DNA of 29,845 bases from Mansonella perstans (Eukaryota; Nematoda; Chromadorea; Rhabditida; Onchocercidae): positions 1 through 29,845 of the forward strand of contig JBAMDO010000381.1 of the NCBI GenBank assembly GCA_037074765.1, given 5' to 3'. The notes under the pieces were generated by a model. That model saw only the letters and a list, made by a program, of their open reading frames with translations, did no database searches and was not told the DNA's origin. Made by a program: the position numbers and the translations under genes. Each line of letters opens with the position of its first letter. Within the stretch, counting starts at the first letter, position 1. Shown here piece after piece: positions 12,223 to 29,845 of the stretch.

Positions 12223-13220
12223 ATTTACCCATTCCTCATTGTTCTCTCTCATACCCTTTTTCTCTATCGTCTACTATGAATGTATCATAGCAATCAATCA
12301 ATAGTATATTTCGTTCCCAAATAAAGTTTTAGAAATGTTGCCTATTCACTGCTAATATGAATGTGAAAGAGGATAGAGGAAGAAATGGATAAAAAATCAA
12401 TAAGAGATTGATTAGTTCTGGTGAATCCTTGTGAAATATCGGGAAATTTCTCTCTCTCCCTCTCTCCCTCTCTCCCATTCTCTCACTCACTTTTTTCTCT
12501 ACATGACAAGAGAGAAAAAATTTCACGGATCGGAATGTATTTTAGTGCATCATTATCGTATTCGTTATCTTTTCCCATTATTGATTATCAATTAAGTGTA
12601 TTTGTAATTTAATTTTTTTCACGTTTAATTGATCAAAAGTTAGAAGTTACGTACGTGTATGCTAAATATGTAAATGCAATGATATTAGGAATAATTTGTA
12701 GTATATTCTCATTAAATGATAATAAATATTAGTGCAAGAAATTAGCAAAACATTTTAATTTGTATTTTAGTTTCGGTCTATTTTGTTACAATACTTTTGA
12801 TTATTACGATTTTCGATTTCTTTCATTAATTTTTTGTTTTTTTTTTTTTAGAATGTATCACATTTACTTCATTTCTTTTTGAAATCATTTTTTGATCAAA
12901 ATTGTGAAAATATTCTATTAAAATTTAATTGAATTCAATTAAAAACTAAACTAGAGATAGGTGTAATTACATTCAGGAATGCTAAATTGATTTCTCAGAT
13001 CCAATAAGTAGTAATCGTAGTGACAAGTGTTAGTAAGTAATTCATTTCAATTAAAAGTAATAGTGGTCGTAATATAAATAATAATTTCTTCCATTATTTC
13101 TCTATTTTAATCATTCCCTTTCCTTTCCCATTTTTAATCATATTTTATTTGGGTACTATTATTAAGCTTTATTTGTTTATCTTGTTTTCACTTATCACAT
13201 CAATCATTTTGTGTAAAAAA

Positions 13221-13380
13221 GACATGTTATGTTAACTTTTAACATTTCTTCTTTTTTGTTTACTGACATTCTCTGAAACATTTCCAAACATTTCAATTGT
13301 GAAGTATAAATATTGTTGTAAACAAGACATGTTAATTTTTAACATTTCTTCTTTTTTATTTACTTAACATTCTCTGAAAA
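13221..13380. repeat. Diverged direct repeat, about 57 nt, two copies
   Basis: Copies at 13221-13278 and 13325-13380 share GACATGTTA, TTTTTAACATTTCTTC, TTTACT and ACATTCTCTGAAA in the same order and spacing, about 104 nt apart. The second copy ends in a long A run. This looks like a tandem duplication with later drift. Confidence 0.75.
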
Positions 13381-14849
13381 AAAAAAAAAAAAAATAAGCA
13401 TAAAATAAGTATAAATATAAACAAGTATATCAAAAACGATAAACATGTTTTTCATTAGTACAATTTGGTACAATTTTTTTTTTTCCAAATTTTCAAATTG
13501 GCGGCTTTGTTTCAATTATTTATGATCTTTGAAGTCTTTCCGCCGTTTCGTTATGTAATTTCATGCATTAATCAATTGATGTTAGTGTTGTGGAAGTGAT
13601 CGATTTATTGCCCTAAATAAATGAACTTTTCACTTTTCATTGTAGCTTGTAGGAAAAAAATGAAGTAAATAGTTATGAATGAATTTTTCAAATATTATCT
13701 TCCATTTCAACTTTAATTTTCTTTATTTTCAATGCCTAAATATATTTTTTATTGATTTTTCATTGTTAGCAATTTATTTCAAACTATTTTAAAGTTTTTT
13801 AATCAGCATCAATTAATCTTAATTTTTTCACATTTTCACAGTTACTCCACTTTGCTTACACATTTTTTTTTTTGCATATCGATGTACTGCTGCTCAATAT
13901 TTAATAAAAATTTTGAGTTTTTTTTTTTCACTTTCAATAACTTAACGGTATAGGTAATTAATATATTATCGGGATGATTGAGAAAAGCTAATGAGATATG
14001 CACATTTATTTACTTTTTTCCATTTTACTGGTTGAGTTTTTAAAAAACTTCTAAAATTAACGCTTAGAATTGGAATTTTTAATTTTTAAATGATTGTAAA
14101 TAATACAGTTATTGTTACGCGTTTCTTTTTTTATTATGCAGGCTTTTTTCGTGCTTTTTCCTTAAGAATGAAAATTTTTGTGGTTGAAAATAACTTTGAA
14201 AATAACTGGAATGTTGCCTTCGTCTTTTCTTTTTTTGATATTAGCGCGGCGCTGAAATCAAGAATTATGTCAACATTGTCGATGTTGTGTGCATGCCATT
14301 TGACATTTGACATGCACGATTTTTTCTAACTTTCAATTTTAACATGTGGTAGTTTCTATGCAAAAAAAAAACCTGCATTGTGAAATTACAGAAAAACTGG
14401 TTTCGTTAGTTTCGTTAGTATTTTGATTTTCTTTATAATGAAATGAAATTTGAAAGGTTGTTCATAGTTATTTGATGTATTAGTTGGGATTCAAATGTTT
14501 AAAAACGACTTTTCTTTTCTTAATTCAGGCAGATAGTAATTAATTTGTTTCTCAAAATTACGAAAAAAAGTTTCGTTTTTTGGCAAAAAAAAATCAAAAA
14601 TAAAATTTTTTTCCCATTGTCTAATTTGTAGTTATAGTAAGAAATTATTGAATGTATATGATAATAAGCGGAAAAAAAAAAACTAAGAAATGAAAGAAAA
14701 ATAGGACTTGAATAAAAACGACAAAAAAAAAAAAAAATTAATGAATTGAGCTTATTAAAGTTCTTATCGTTTTTCTTTTGTCTGCTTCTTTTCACATCGA
14801 CAATTAATGAAATGAATTTCTAAATTTCAGAATAAATGATAGATTATTT

Positions 14850-14879
14850 GTTGCAGGAATTCGTTAGACGAAAAAAAAA
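14850..14879 (+). promoter_or_regulatory. Likely trans-splice acceptor and short leader of GDH
   Basis: TTGTTGCAG ends at 14856, 23 nt before the GDH start ATG at 14880, and a second TTTCAG ends at 14830. No upstream exon is recognisable. In nematodes an unpaired acceptor this close to an ATG usually receives a spliced leader. Which acceptor is used is unknown. Confidence 0.5.
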
Positions 14880-18814
<3,935 letters not shown>

Positions 18815-20540
18815 TTTTTGATTCAGAATGCATCATTTAGGGAAAATATTGAAATATTGATACATAATTCAACTATCATTTTATAAATGTTTATAAATTT
18901 ATATCATTTAAAATTGTATCCTCTATTGATTGTATATTTATTATCTTTCGTTCTTTATTTTTATATAATGTATATAATTTGACTAGAATAAGGATACTTA
19001 TTGGCTGCATGGAATTAGATTATCCTGACAAATTTTTGGATAATTGCTATTCTTTCATTAGCATATATTTTGATATATTAAATACAAGAAATATTGATTT
19101 TTGTTGATAGCAATAAGGAATATGGCATATTGGTTTTTTTTTTTCCCCCCCCCCCCCCCAAAGCCTAATGGTTATTTTTTCATTGTTAAATACCGAACAA
19201 TTATGGTAATATCAGTTATTCTATCGTGCTATAATTATTGTTAGGCTAACAAGAAGAGCAAATAAAGTTGGGGAAAATAACTTGGATTATCCGTAACATC
19301 CGTGACATAATCAGGTATCCTTCTTATTCCATTTTATTCCGTCATTCATCATTTCATTTGGACAATTTTTATTGGACATCATTCATTGAACATATTAGCT
19401 AGCTGTCTATATTTTGCATTGTTGATTTAATTTTTTCTTATAGTTAATAAGAACTAAATTAAATAATAACTGGAATTTTGAAATTTTTGAATTCACTTAA
19501 TGAAATATATTAGGAAAAAAAATCCCGAATATTTATGGCATTAGGTAATGCCAATAAAGAGGTTAAGAATTGGACAGGAGAATGTTCTAAAATTACTTGA
19601 TTATACTGATAGTTGGTTACGATAGCAGTTGTAATTAACTGTGTAATTGTTGCAATTCAATTTGAACAAATTAAAGCTAATTTAAATTTCGAATTGATTA
19701 AATACGAATTTACCTTGATTCCATTTATAATTTATTTATTGCATTGCATCCCAAATAAAATATTGTTTATTCGTAATTTTTATTTAGTCAAGTTAGTTTA
19801 CATTTTATTTTATTGTTTTTACAGTACTTATCATTATGCGATCTAAAAACTATAATTTGCTCATTGATATGCTTAAGTTATGATAAACTTAAATTTATCA
19901 TAATTTAGGATAAACTTAAGTTAGGATAAAGCTAGGATAAATAAGGTGATTGAAAAGAATGAATTTTCACTTCTCAAACACATATTGCAAATGCAATTTG
20001 TTTTAATCTCTTACTACGAATTAATAATGCTTTCTATATCTTTCTTTTTCTTAAGACTAGAGACTACTTTAGCATTTTTATATATAGCTAAGCTAATTCA
20101 AAAACAAAGTTCTATTATTAATTTGGAAATAAGCTTTTTTAAAACATGCAACATATTAGCTAAAAAAAAAAGAAATCCCATCACTTTTCTTTTTTACCAA
20201 ACTTTTGCCCATTAGATCCATATTTTAATCCTCTCACATCAATGGACATCCCGCTCTTTCTCTCTTAACTTCATGGATCACTGGTTGGTAATTTATGGTT
20301 TTTTAAAATCTTTCGTTGAGATTTGGAAGTTGCATTGGGTTCCTGGTTGGTTGTAGCAGAATTACATAGAAATCGATAATTATTTAGGTTGTGGCTGAAT
20401 TGCTTGCTTAATTGTTTGTTTGCGTGCTTATTTCGGGAGGTTGTTTTAAGCGTATATTGTGTATGTTTTTAAATTTTATTTGGTATAATTACGTTGAAAT
20501 TTCAAATTTTCTTTATTATCAATGAAATTTCTTTTTTGTA
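18815..20540. other. Intergenic region between GDH and the helicase
   Basis: Contains the GDH 3' UTR and the helicase promoter. Candidate polyadenylation signals are ATTAAA at 19077-19082 and AATAAA at 19261-19266. It holds a T run followed by 15 C at 19145-19159 and a 10-bp-stem hairpin at 19878-19903. Two open frames of 77-89 codons (19613-19846, 19946-20215) are hydrophobic, low-complexity and unmatched; I do not call them genes. Confidence 0.6.
19878..19903. repeat. Perfect 10-bp-stem hairpin
   Basis: TTATGATAAA, a 6-nt loop, then TTTATCATAA. Downstream GGATAAA/CTTAAG motifs repeat to about 19945. AT-only stem, so it may be chance in this composition. Confidence 0.5.
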
Positions 20541-20611
20541 TAGATAACAAGTCTCTTTTAACATTGATCTGATCATATAAAGCTGGTTAAAAGTATCAGA
20601 AAAAAACAACA
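20541..20611 (+). promoter_or_regulatory. Likely trans-splice acceptor and leader of the helicase gene
   Basis: CTTTTTTGTATAG ends at 20543, leaving a 68-nt leader before the ATG at 20612. No upstream exon was found. The ATG is preceded by AACAACA, a favourable purine at -3. Confidence 0.4.
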
Positions 20612-24588
<3,977 letters not shown>

Positions 24589-25107
24589 ATGAAAATTGGC
24601 GTGAAATATTTGAGGTATTTGATGGCGAGCCACGAAAGAATATTAAAAGAAAAAGTTGTTGTTTGCTGTTGAAGAGATATTTCTGTTCATTATAGTAATT
24701 TTTTGTTTGTCAAGAATTTGTTTTCTCATGAAACAACTTTGCAGTTGTCTAAGGAGATGATTTTGCAAAATTATTGTATTATTTCACATTTTGGTATATC
24801 TAAAAATAAATTCGTGCTAATTGGAATTTTCAGTGTGAGAGCTGCATAATATATATTAGGCGCAGGGAATATGTTTCATCAAGTAAACCAGTACATTGTC
24901 ATTAAGTTAACTGGATTATTATTTTGGAAACTCTGATAAAGAAAGCTTTAAAAGAATCATAAATGGGCGTAACTTCTTACCTCAGAAGGAGTCATATTAC
25001 TACCACGTTGATGCTTACGTAGAATCATAAGGAATGGCTATTGTTTGTAGTGTACTCGTTCGTGATTTTTGCACCAGTTAACGTCTACCACATTCTGTTC
25101 ATTTCAG
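24589..25107 (+). other. Helicase 3' UTR and gap to PSTK
   Basis: AATAAA at 24805-24810 is the likely helicase cleavage signal, 217 nt after the stop. About 297 nt then lead to an acceptor (ATTTCAG, ends 25107) that lies 4 nt before the PSTK ATG. No upstream exon is recognisable, so this acceptor is a good spliced-leader site. Confidence 0.6.
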
Positions 25108-25111
25108 TGGG

Positions 25112-26249
25112 ATGGCTTTGGTGTTGCTGATGGGTATACCTGGTTCTGGCAAGACATATCTTTGCAGAGAATTGAAGGCGAAACTTGGCGGTGAAATTTG
25201 CGCCACTTTTTCATATGATGATATTTTCAATGACGATGGTTTCATGGAGTACATGTGGGGTAAAGAATATACCAATGTAGGTATACTGCAACTGTATGGT
25301 TTGGATAATCCTACAAGTGTTCACAGTGAACGAAAAAGATGTGAAAATTTGATACGAGAATTCTTGAAAGAGAAACTTTCAGTTAAAGATACCGTACCAC
25401 CGGTAATTGTAGTTGATGATATATTTTATCTGAAGAGTATGCGAAGACCTTTTCGCAGAATGTCAACAATGTTTCATTTTCCATATCTAGTTGTGTTGGT
25501 TGATGTACCAGTTTCTATAGCTTTAACACGAAATACGCAACGTCCTGAGAAATATCGTATTTCGGAATCGACAATACGAAAAATTCATCAAGAAATGGAA
25601 CTGCCATCAGAAGATGATAATAGCTTTATCATTTATCACTCAGCGGATGATCTAAAATCATTGGTTGAACATATAAATCGTATTAGATGGAAAATGAATC
25701 AATGGTTTACCTCAAATAATGATGTTACCTTAAAGATATCTGAGCAGAACGATGGAATATCATCAACGGATAACAAATGGATGAGATTAGAGCTTGATCT
25801 ACGAAGATGTATAAGTGAATTGATTCGGGAAAAAAATATCGGTAAAAATGGTAAAATGTTAAATAAAGTGAAAAAAAATCTTTATTGGATGATACGAACA
25901 GAGAATGCAGTTGATTGGAATGTGCAAAAATTAAAGGATAATTTATGGGAAAAATTTCAGGTTTGACAATTATCTTAAAAAAAAAAAAAGAAATATAATA
26001 TTTTCATGGCATTCGTTATTCAATACTATCTTATCCAATAGTATGATTTAGAAGATAATTTTCTATCAGTATTCCTATTTTTTCTCTTCTTTCAAACTAA
26101 TTGTTCAAAGAGTTAAGAGTTAAAAAATTATGCAGAAATTAAGTCCCTTTAATTATCACTAAACTTAACTTTCTTTTTTTTTTTTTTTTTTTTATCATTG
26201 TTTTTATTGATTACTTTCTATTCCAGGAATATTATTGCTCGAAAGATTG
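25112..26249 (+). CDS. pstk-1: L-seryl-tRNA(Sec) kinase
   Basis: Phosphorylates Ser-tRNA(Sec) to O-phosphoseryl-tRNA(Sec), the substrate SepSecS converts to Sec-tRNA; cytosolic selenocysteine pathway. P-loop GIPGSGKT at 8-15, SYDDIF at 34-39, Walker B-like VIVVDDIFYLKSMR at 98-111, RNTQRPE lid motif at 140-146: the family pattern DDxFYxxSMR and RNxQRP fits PSTK better than its relative Kti12. The first 283 codons are one exon (25112-25960), notable beside its intron-rich neighbours. Two ends are possible: reading on gives V then TGA at 25964-25966, while splicing at CAG/GTTTGA to an acceptor TTCCAG (ends 26225) adds EYYCSKD and a stop at 26247-26249. AATAAA at 26317-26322 suits the spliced form, but it could serve both. 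The start is set by the acceptor 4 nt upstream and the P-loop spacing. Confidence 0.85.
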
Positions 26250-26316
26250 ATTATTCATCAAAGTGAACAATAATTTATCAACTTTTGGAACAACAATAAT
26301 TAGCTTATGCTACTTA

Positions 26317-26322
26317 AATAAA
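26317..26322 (+). terminator. Polyadenylation signal for PSTK
   Basis: AATAAA followed 8 nt later by a genomic A run, 68 nt after the spliced-form stop codon. Confidence 0.6.
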
Positions 26323-26516
26323 CTTTTTGAAAAAAAAAAACTTACAGTTGTTTATTTAATTTTATCTTGTTAATATTTATCATTTCTGATAAAGTTTTTT
26401 TCTCTTTTTTTTTCATGATATTATTAATAAAAGTTTAATTTTCGTTTTTTTTTTTAATAAAATTTTATTATTTTTTTTTATTTTTTTTTTTACTTTTTTT
26501 CAATTATTTGTTGTAT

Positions 26517-26552
<36 letters not shown>

Positions 26553-28536
26553 ATTTAACAAAATATAGCAAATAATATTCATGCAATATTGCCACTTTCT
26601 TTCAATTCTTACTAATTGATTGATAGAGTAAAAAGTTTTTCTTTCACTCTCTTTCACACTTTCTTTAATACTTTGAATGAATTTTTAGGGAGTTATTATT
26701 GAGTTTTATTGAAGTAAAAAGAGTACAAATAACAGTAAAGAGAAAGAGAAGGAAGAAGATTAATGTAGAGATGGATAAATGGAAGAGATGAAGATGAAAG
26801 AGGAAAAGGATACATGGTTCGTACCCGCTCTGATACATAGTGATCGATATGTTATCGTTGCTTTTATATATATATGTATATTACTTCATACCGGAAGAGG
26901 AGGAGGAGAAGGAGGAATAAGGGGAGGGTAAAGAGGAGGGGAAAGAGGAGGAGAAATTGAAAGGGGTGTGGCTTTGTTTCAATAATATATTTTTCTGGAG
27001 AGATGATGAGCAGAGAGAGAGAGAGAGAGAGGAAGGAATTAGTAGTGGGGCGGAGGATGAAGGTTGATACGTGAATCCTCTATGTTATCCTATTGCGTTT
27101 GTATGTATAGTAGTAATAGCATATAAAAGTTACGTGAAAGGGTACGTGTAAGAGAAGCGTAAAGGGTAAAGGGTAAAGGTTAAAGGATAAGGATAAGGAT
27201 TACTGATTAAATGATAAGTAGTATTGGGGTGGGGAGGGGATGAGGGTAAGGGGAGGGGTATTAGTATTACCAGAAATGAATTGTAAGAAAAGGGGTGGAT
27301 GAGTAAAAGTAAATTGACTTGCAAAATATTTCCCCGCTTTCTACCCCTCTTATTCTTTTACCCTTTATCTCTTCATTGTTTATATCTTTTGTACCCGCCC
27401 ATTTACCCGCCCCTTTTTTTCCCTCCTTACCACTATACTCTTTCATATATTGCTCTCTCATAACGCAACGATGATGACAGAGGAGGCATTGAACTAACTA
27501 AAGGAAAGGAAGGAACCAGTTCCGTAAAATTTTAACATTTTTTTTTTTTTTTTTTTTCCATTCATTCATTCATTCATTGAATTATGTTAAAATTTTTGTT
27601 TTTATTGAAATGAATTTTTGAAATAATTAATTAATAATTTTAAAAATTATTTCAATGATTTAAATCCAAAATATTGATAATTTCTTTCTATTACTTTTTC
27701 ATTTAATAAATATAATTAATATTTAAAATTACTAAATCACTCTTATTCATAAATCAATTCATATTTCTTTCACATTTCTTATTTATTAATTAAAAAATTA
27801 TCTAATAAAAAACTAATTGATTGATCGATCGATCAATTGATTGATTGATTAATTAATTCATCGTTGTTATTTTGACAATTTCTCTTATATTAATTTGATT
27901 AATATGTATGTATGTATGTATAAATATGCTATTTAATTTATCGATTTAATTTAATCCTATCAACGGTATAATTCATATAATGGAATATTTATTATCTTTT
28001 TTTTTTTTTTTTTTCTGGAATAGGATTGAATTGCATTAAAAAAAAAAAAAAAGGATTGCTTTTCGCTACTTTGATTTATTCTATCGAGAGCTACTCTAAC
28101 ATAAATCATTTCTTTTTTTTTTCTTAGTATTTCCTTTTGAAAAGCTAAAATGAGTCAATATTTAAATTAAAGATTAAATTAAATTAATTGTAAAAATCAG
28201 AGGGAAAGAAAAAGTTCAGAAAATTTAATGAAAATATTAATGCTTTCACAATAATTATCGTTTGTAATATATAAAAATTGAATCTTTCGATTATTTTTTT
28301 TTATTTTTTATTTTAGTTTTAAAAGCTTTCACTTCTAACTAATTTTAACTCTGACGGGCAACATCAAAACTTCAAGTCATTCATTTGTTTCTGACTTATT
28401 GCCGTTCGCTTTGTGGCATTTTTCTTTTTTTTTTTACTGCTCAAGTATTTAAGAAATGCGATGAAATTAGTGGAATACACTTCTGCTTCAGGCCCAATAT
28501 ATTTTACTCTTAATTGTATTCCCATTTCAATTTTGC
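26323..28536. other. Intergenic low-complexity region
   Basis: No gene recognised. It includes a run of 31 T at 26518-26548, a purine-rich + strand from about 26700 to 27325 (GGAGGAGGAG, GAGAGAGA, GGGTAAA motifs), then a pyrimidine-rich stretch 27330-27440. Further right are ATTC repeats near 27561-27579, a TTGATCGATCGATCAA palindrome near 27820-27840 and a TATG repeat near 27905-27920. Open frames here are simple-repeat translations. Confidence 0.7.
27226..27258 (+). other. G-quadruplex motif
   Basis: Six G runs of 3-4 bases separated by loops of 1-4 bases (GGGGTGGGGAGGGGATGAGGG, then TAA, GGGG, A, GGGG). This satisfies the G3+N1-7 rule with two spare runs. It lies within the purine-rich block. 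Folding is predicted from sequence only. Confidence 0.75.
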
Positions 28537-28538
28537 AT

Positions 28539-28576
<38 letters not shown>

Positions 28577-28788
28577 ACACACACACACACATACACACAC
28601 ACACACACACATACACACACACACACACACATACACACACACACACACACACATACACACATACACACACATACACACACATACACACATACACACACAT
28701 ACACACACACACACACACACATACACACACACACACACACATACACATACACCATACATACAAACATACACATATACATATAGATAAC
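28537..28788. repeat. Compound CA/TG microsatellite
   Basis: About 220 nt of nearly pure CA dinucleotides interrupted regularly by CATA, at spacings of roughly 10-24 nt, then CATA/ATAC-rich sequence to 28805. Open frames over it on both strands translate to His-Thr or Cys-Val repeats and are artefacts. Confidence 0.95.
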
Positions 28789-28805
28789 ATACACATACAT
28801 ATAGA

Positions 28806-29800
28806 TCGTTGATCAGGTTATATTTGGTTGGATTAGTATATTTTGACATTTTATAATTGTTTTCTGCATTTAGCTTAGCATCATCAGGGTCCAGTGTGAT
28901 CCGTTGAGGTATAGTATGCATACCGTATAATAGTAATTCCAAATGACTTATTAATACGAGAAGAAATTTTAATCAGAACTTTTAAAATATTAATTAATTA
29001 AAAGGAAAAAGTCAACGTTTTTTTATTACTTAACATTTTGCTATCCTTGTAAACAATATTTTTAGTTCTGAGCAGCTATTAATTCGAATCATATAACAAT
29101 AGCAAATTCATATATTTTTATTCAAATATGTTTTATTCATTCATACTCTGTGCATATTGATATACTATATCCAATCATGTGCTCATTGATTAATCAAAAG
29201 AAGATTAGAATTTTCTTAAATTTGTAAGAGAAATGATTAGAATATTAATCAAATAATTGATAAAAAGTTTTGCGGTACAAAAAATTTCCATTATTTTCAT
29301 TATTAATTTTAATTGCATATTAACAAAGTAAAAAAATAAGAGGAAGAGGAATAATAAAATACTTTAAAAAAAAAAAAATAGCAATTCAAGAAATGATAAG
29401 TAATTGTTTGATTAGTAAAGTAATTAATATGATAACTAAAATAATTAATTTACTGCATATGAAATCATTTGCACGAAAAAGCTGTAATCCTAGTGATTGT
29501 GGTAGTTGTTTAAATTCGATGCATTTTCCAAAAAAGAAAAAAGAAAAGAAATTACTACATACAATGTTTAGGGTAAATTTAAATTTTATATGAAGATAAA
29601 GTTTGTTTTTGATGCGTTTTGCATCTAACCTAAGCTAGTATTCCAATTTTAGTTTGCGGAAATTTCAATGGATCGGAAAAGCGATACATACATTTTTTTA
29701 TTTTATTTTATTTTTTTGATAGCCCTACTTATGATGAATTGTTCAATAAAGGAACCATGAAATGATCAAAATCAATTTAATTGGCTTGTGAAATTATTTT
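28806..29800. other. Intergenic, nothing firm
   Basis: AT-rich. One open segment, 29461-29577, has a Cys-containing stretch (CNPSDCGSC) then a Lys-rich run and a GTAAAT donor, but no acceptor or trans-splice site at a convincing distance before it. AATAAA occurs at 29745-29750. Not called as a gene. Confidence 0.5.
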
Positions 29801-29845
29801 CAGTGGCATATATGGATAGTCTGACATTATCAGCTGTTATGATCA
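29801..29845 (+). CDS. Possible first or internal exon of a further gene (3' partial)
   Basis: A good acceptor (TTATTTTCAG, ends 29803) is followed by a frame open to the window end, containing ATG at 29812 and reading MDSLTLSAVMI. The other two frames hit stops within 20 nt. It could be a trans-spliced start (8-nt leader) or an internal exon. The product is not recognisable from 11 residues. Confidence 0.35.

Larger units (their letters stand above)
9724..14849. other. Intergenic region without recognisable gene
   Basis: About 5.1 kb of AT-rich sequence between the AMPK gamma and GDH genes. Short open frames occur on both strands but show low-complexity translations, no family match that I recognise and no splice partners. 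It holds long A and T runs (10127-10155, 10380-10405, 11730-11748), the minisatellite at 11031-11525, an ATTTC repeat near 12198-12222, a CTCTCCC-type pyrimidine tract near 12448-12475, and the direct repeat at 13221-13380. The last part must include the GDH promoter, but no specific site stands out. Confidence 0.7.

Noticed and set aside
14090..14329. 79-codon open frame upstream of GDH
   Set aside because: Phe-rich translation typical of AT-rich DNA, no family resemblance, no acceptor close before the ATG.
27150..27200. TAAAGGG repeats, considered as telomere-like
   Set aside because: Nematode telomeres are TTAGGC; the unit does not match and the array is short and irregular.
27820..27860. 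TTGATCGATCGATCAA palindrome as a regulatory site
   Set aside because: It is part of a GATC/GATT simple repeat and arises from the repeat itself.
28364..28942. Long open frames on both strands with Cys-Val or His-Thr repeats
   Set aside because: They are translations of the CA/TG microsatellite and exist in several frames at once.
29393..29593. 66-codon open frame with CNPSDCGSC and a Lys run, possible exon with donor GTAAAT
   Set aside because: No convincing upstream acceptor, and joining to the acceptor at 29803 in phase gives an early stop; kept only as a note in the region entry.

Overview
Organism: this is an AT-rich eukaryotic window with four multi-exon or spliced genes, all on the + strand. 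Acceptors are short TTTCAG-type sites and donors are mostly GTAAGT-like. Several starts sit just behind an isolated acceptor, as expected for spliced-leader trans-splicing. With the nematode-like proteins this points to a nematode. A spirurid/filarial parasite fits the composition and long poly-T tracts best, but the species is inference. Layout: (1) 1-9723 holds most of an AMP-activated protein kinase gamma subunit gene; its first exons lie left of the window. It has 13 exons here, a 4.1-kb intron that carries an RFX X-box-like palindrome, a ~92-residue polar insert in the first CBS pair, and a C-terminal tail reached through a 30-nt microexon. (2) 9724-14856 is about 5.1 kb without a recognisable gene. 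It contains a 33/34-nt minisatellite, a diverged direct repeat and simple repeats. (3) 14880-18814 is a complete mitochondrial glutamate dehydrogenase (541 aa, 10 exons), with an apparent GC-AG first intron. (4) 18815-20611 is an intergenic/promoter stretch with a hairpin and a 15-C run. (5) 20612-24588 is a complete UAP56/DDX39-type DECD-box RNA helicase (426 aa, 10 exons), with tandem repeats in two introns and a 1.1-kb intron that may hold a decayed retroelement. (6) 25112-26249 is an L-seryl-tRNA(Sec) kinase (PSTK) of 283-291 aa, 523 nt downstream of the helicase; the two may form an operon. (7) 26323-29800 has no recognisable gene. It has a purine-rich block with a G-quadruplex motif that flips to pyrimidine-rich, then a compound CA microsatellite. 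(8) At the right edge an acceptor plus open frame may begin another gene. How the genes relate: the AMPK subunit senses cellular AMP/ATP, GDH feeds glutamate carbon into the TCA cycle, the helicase acts in splicing and mRNA export, and PSTK makes the phosphoseryl-tRNA intermediate for selenocysteine. I see no shared pathway beyond the possible helicase-PSTK operon. All exon coordinates were worked out by hand from splice sites, phase and remembered family sequences. Phase closes exactly in the AMPK, GDH and helicase models.
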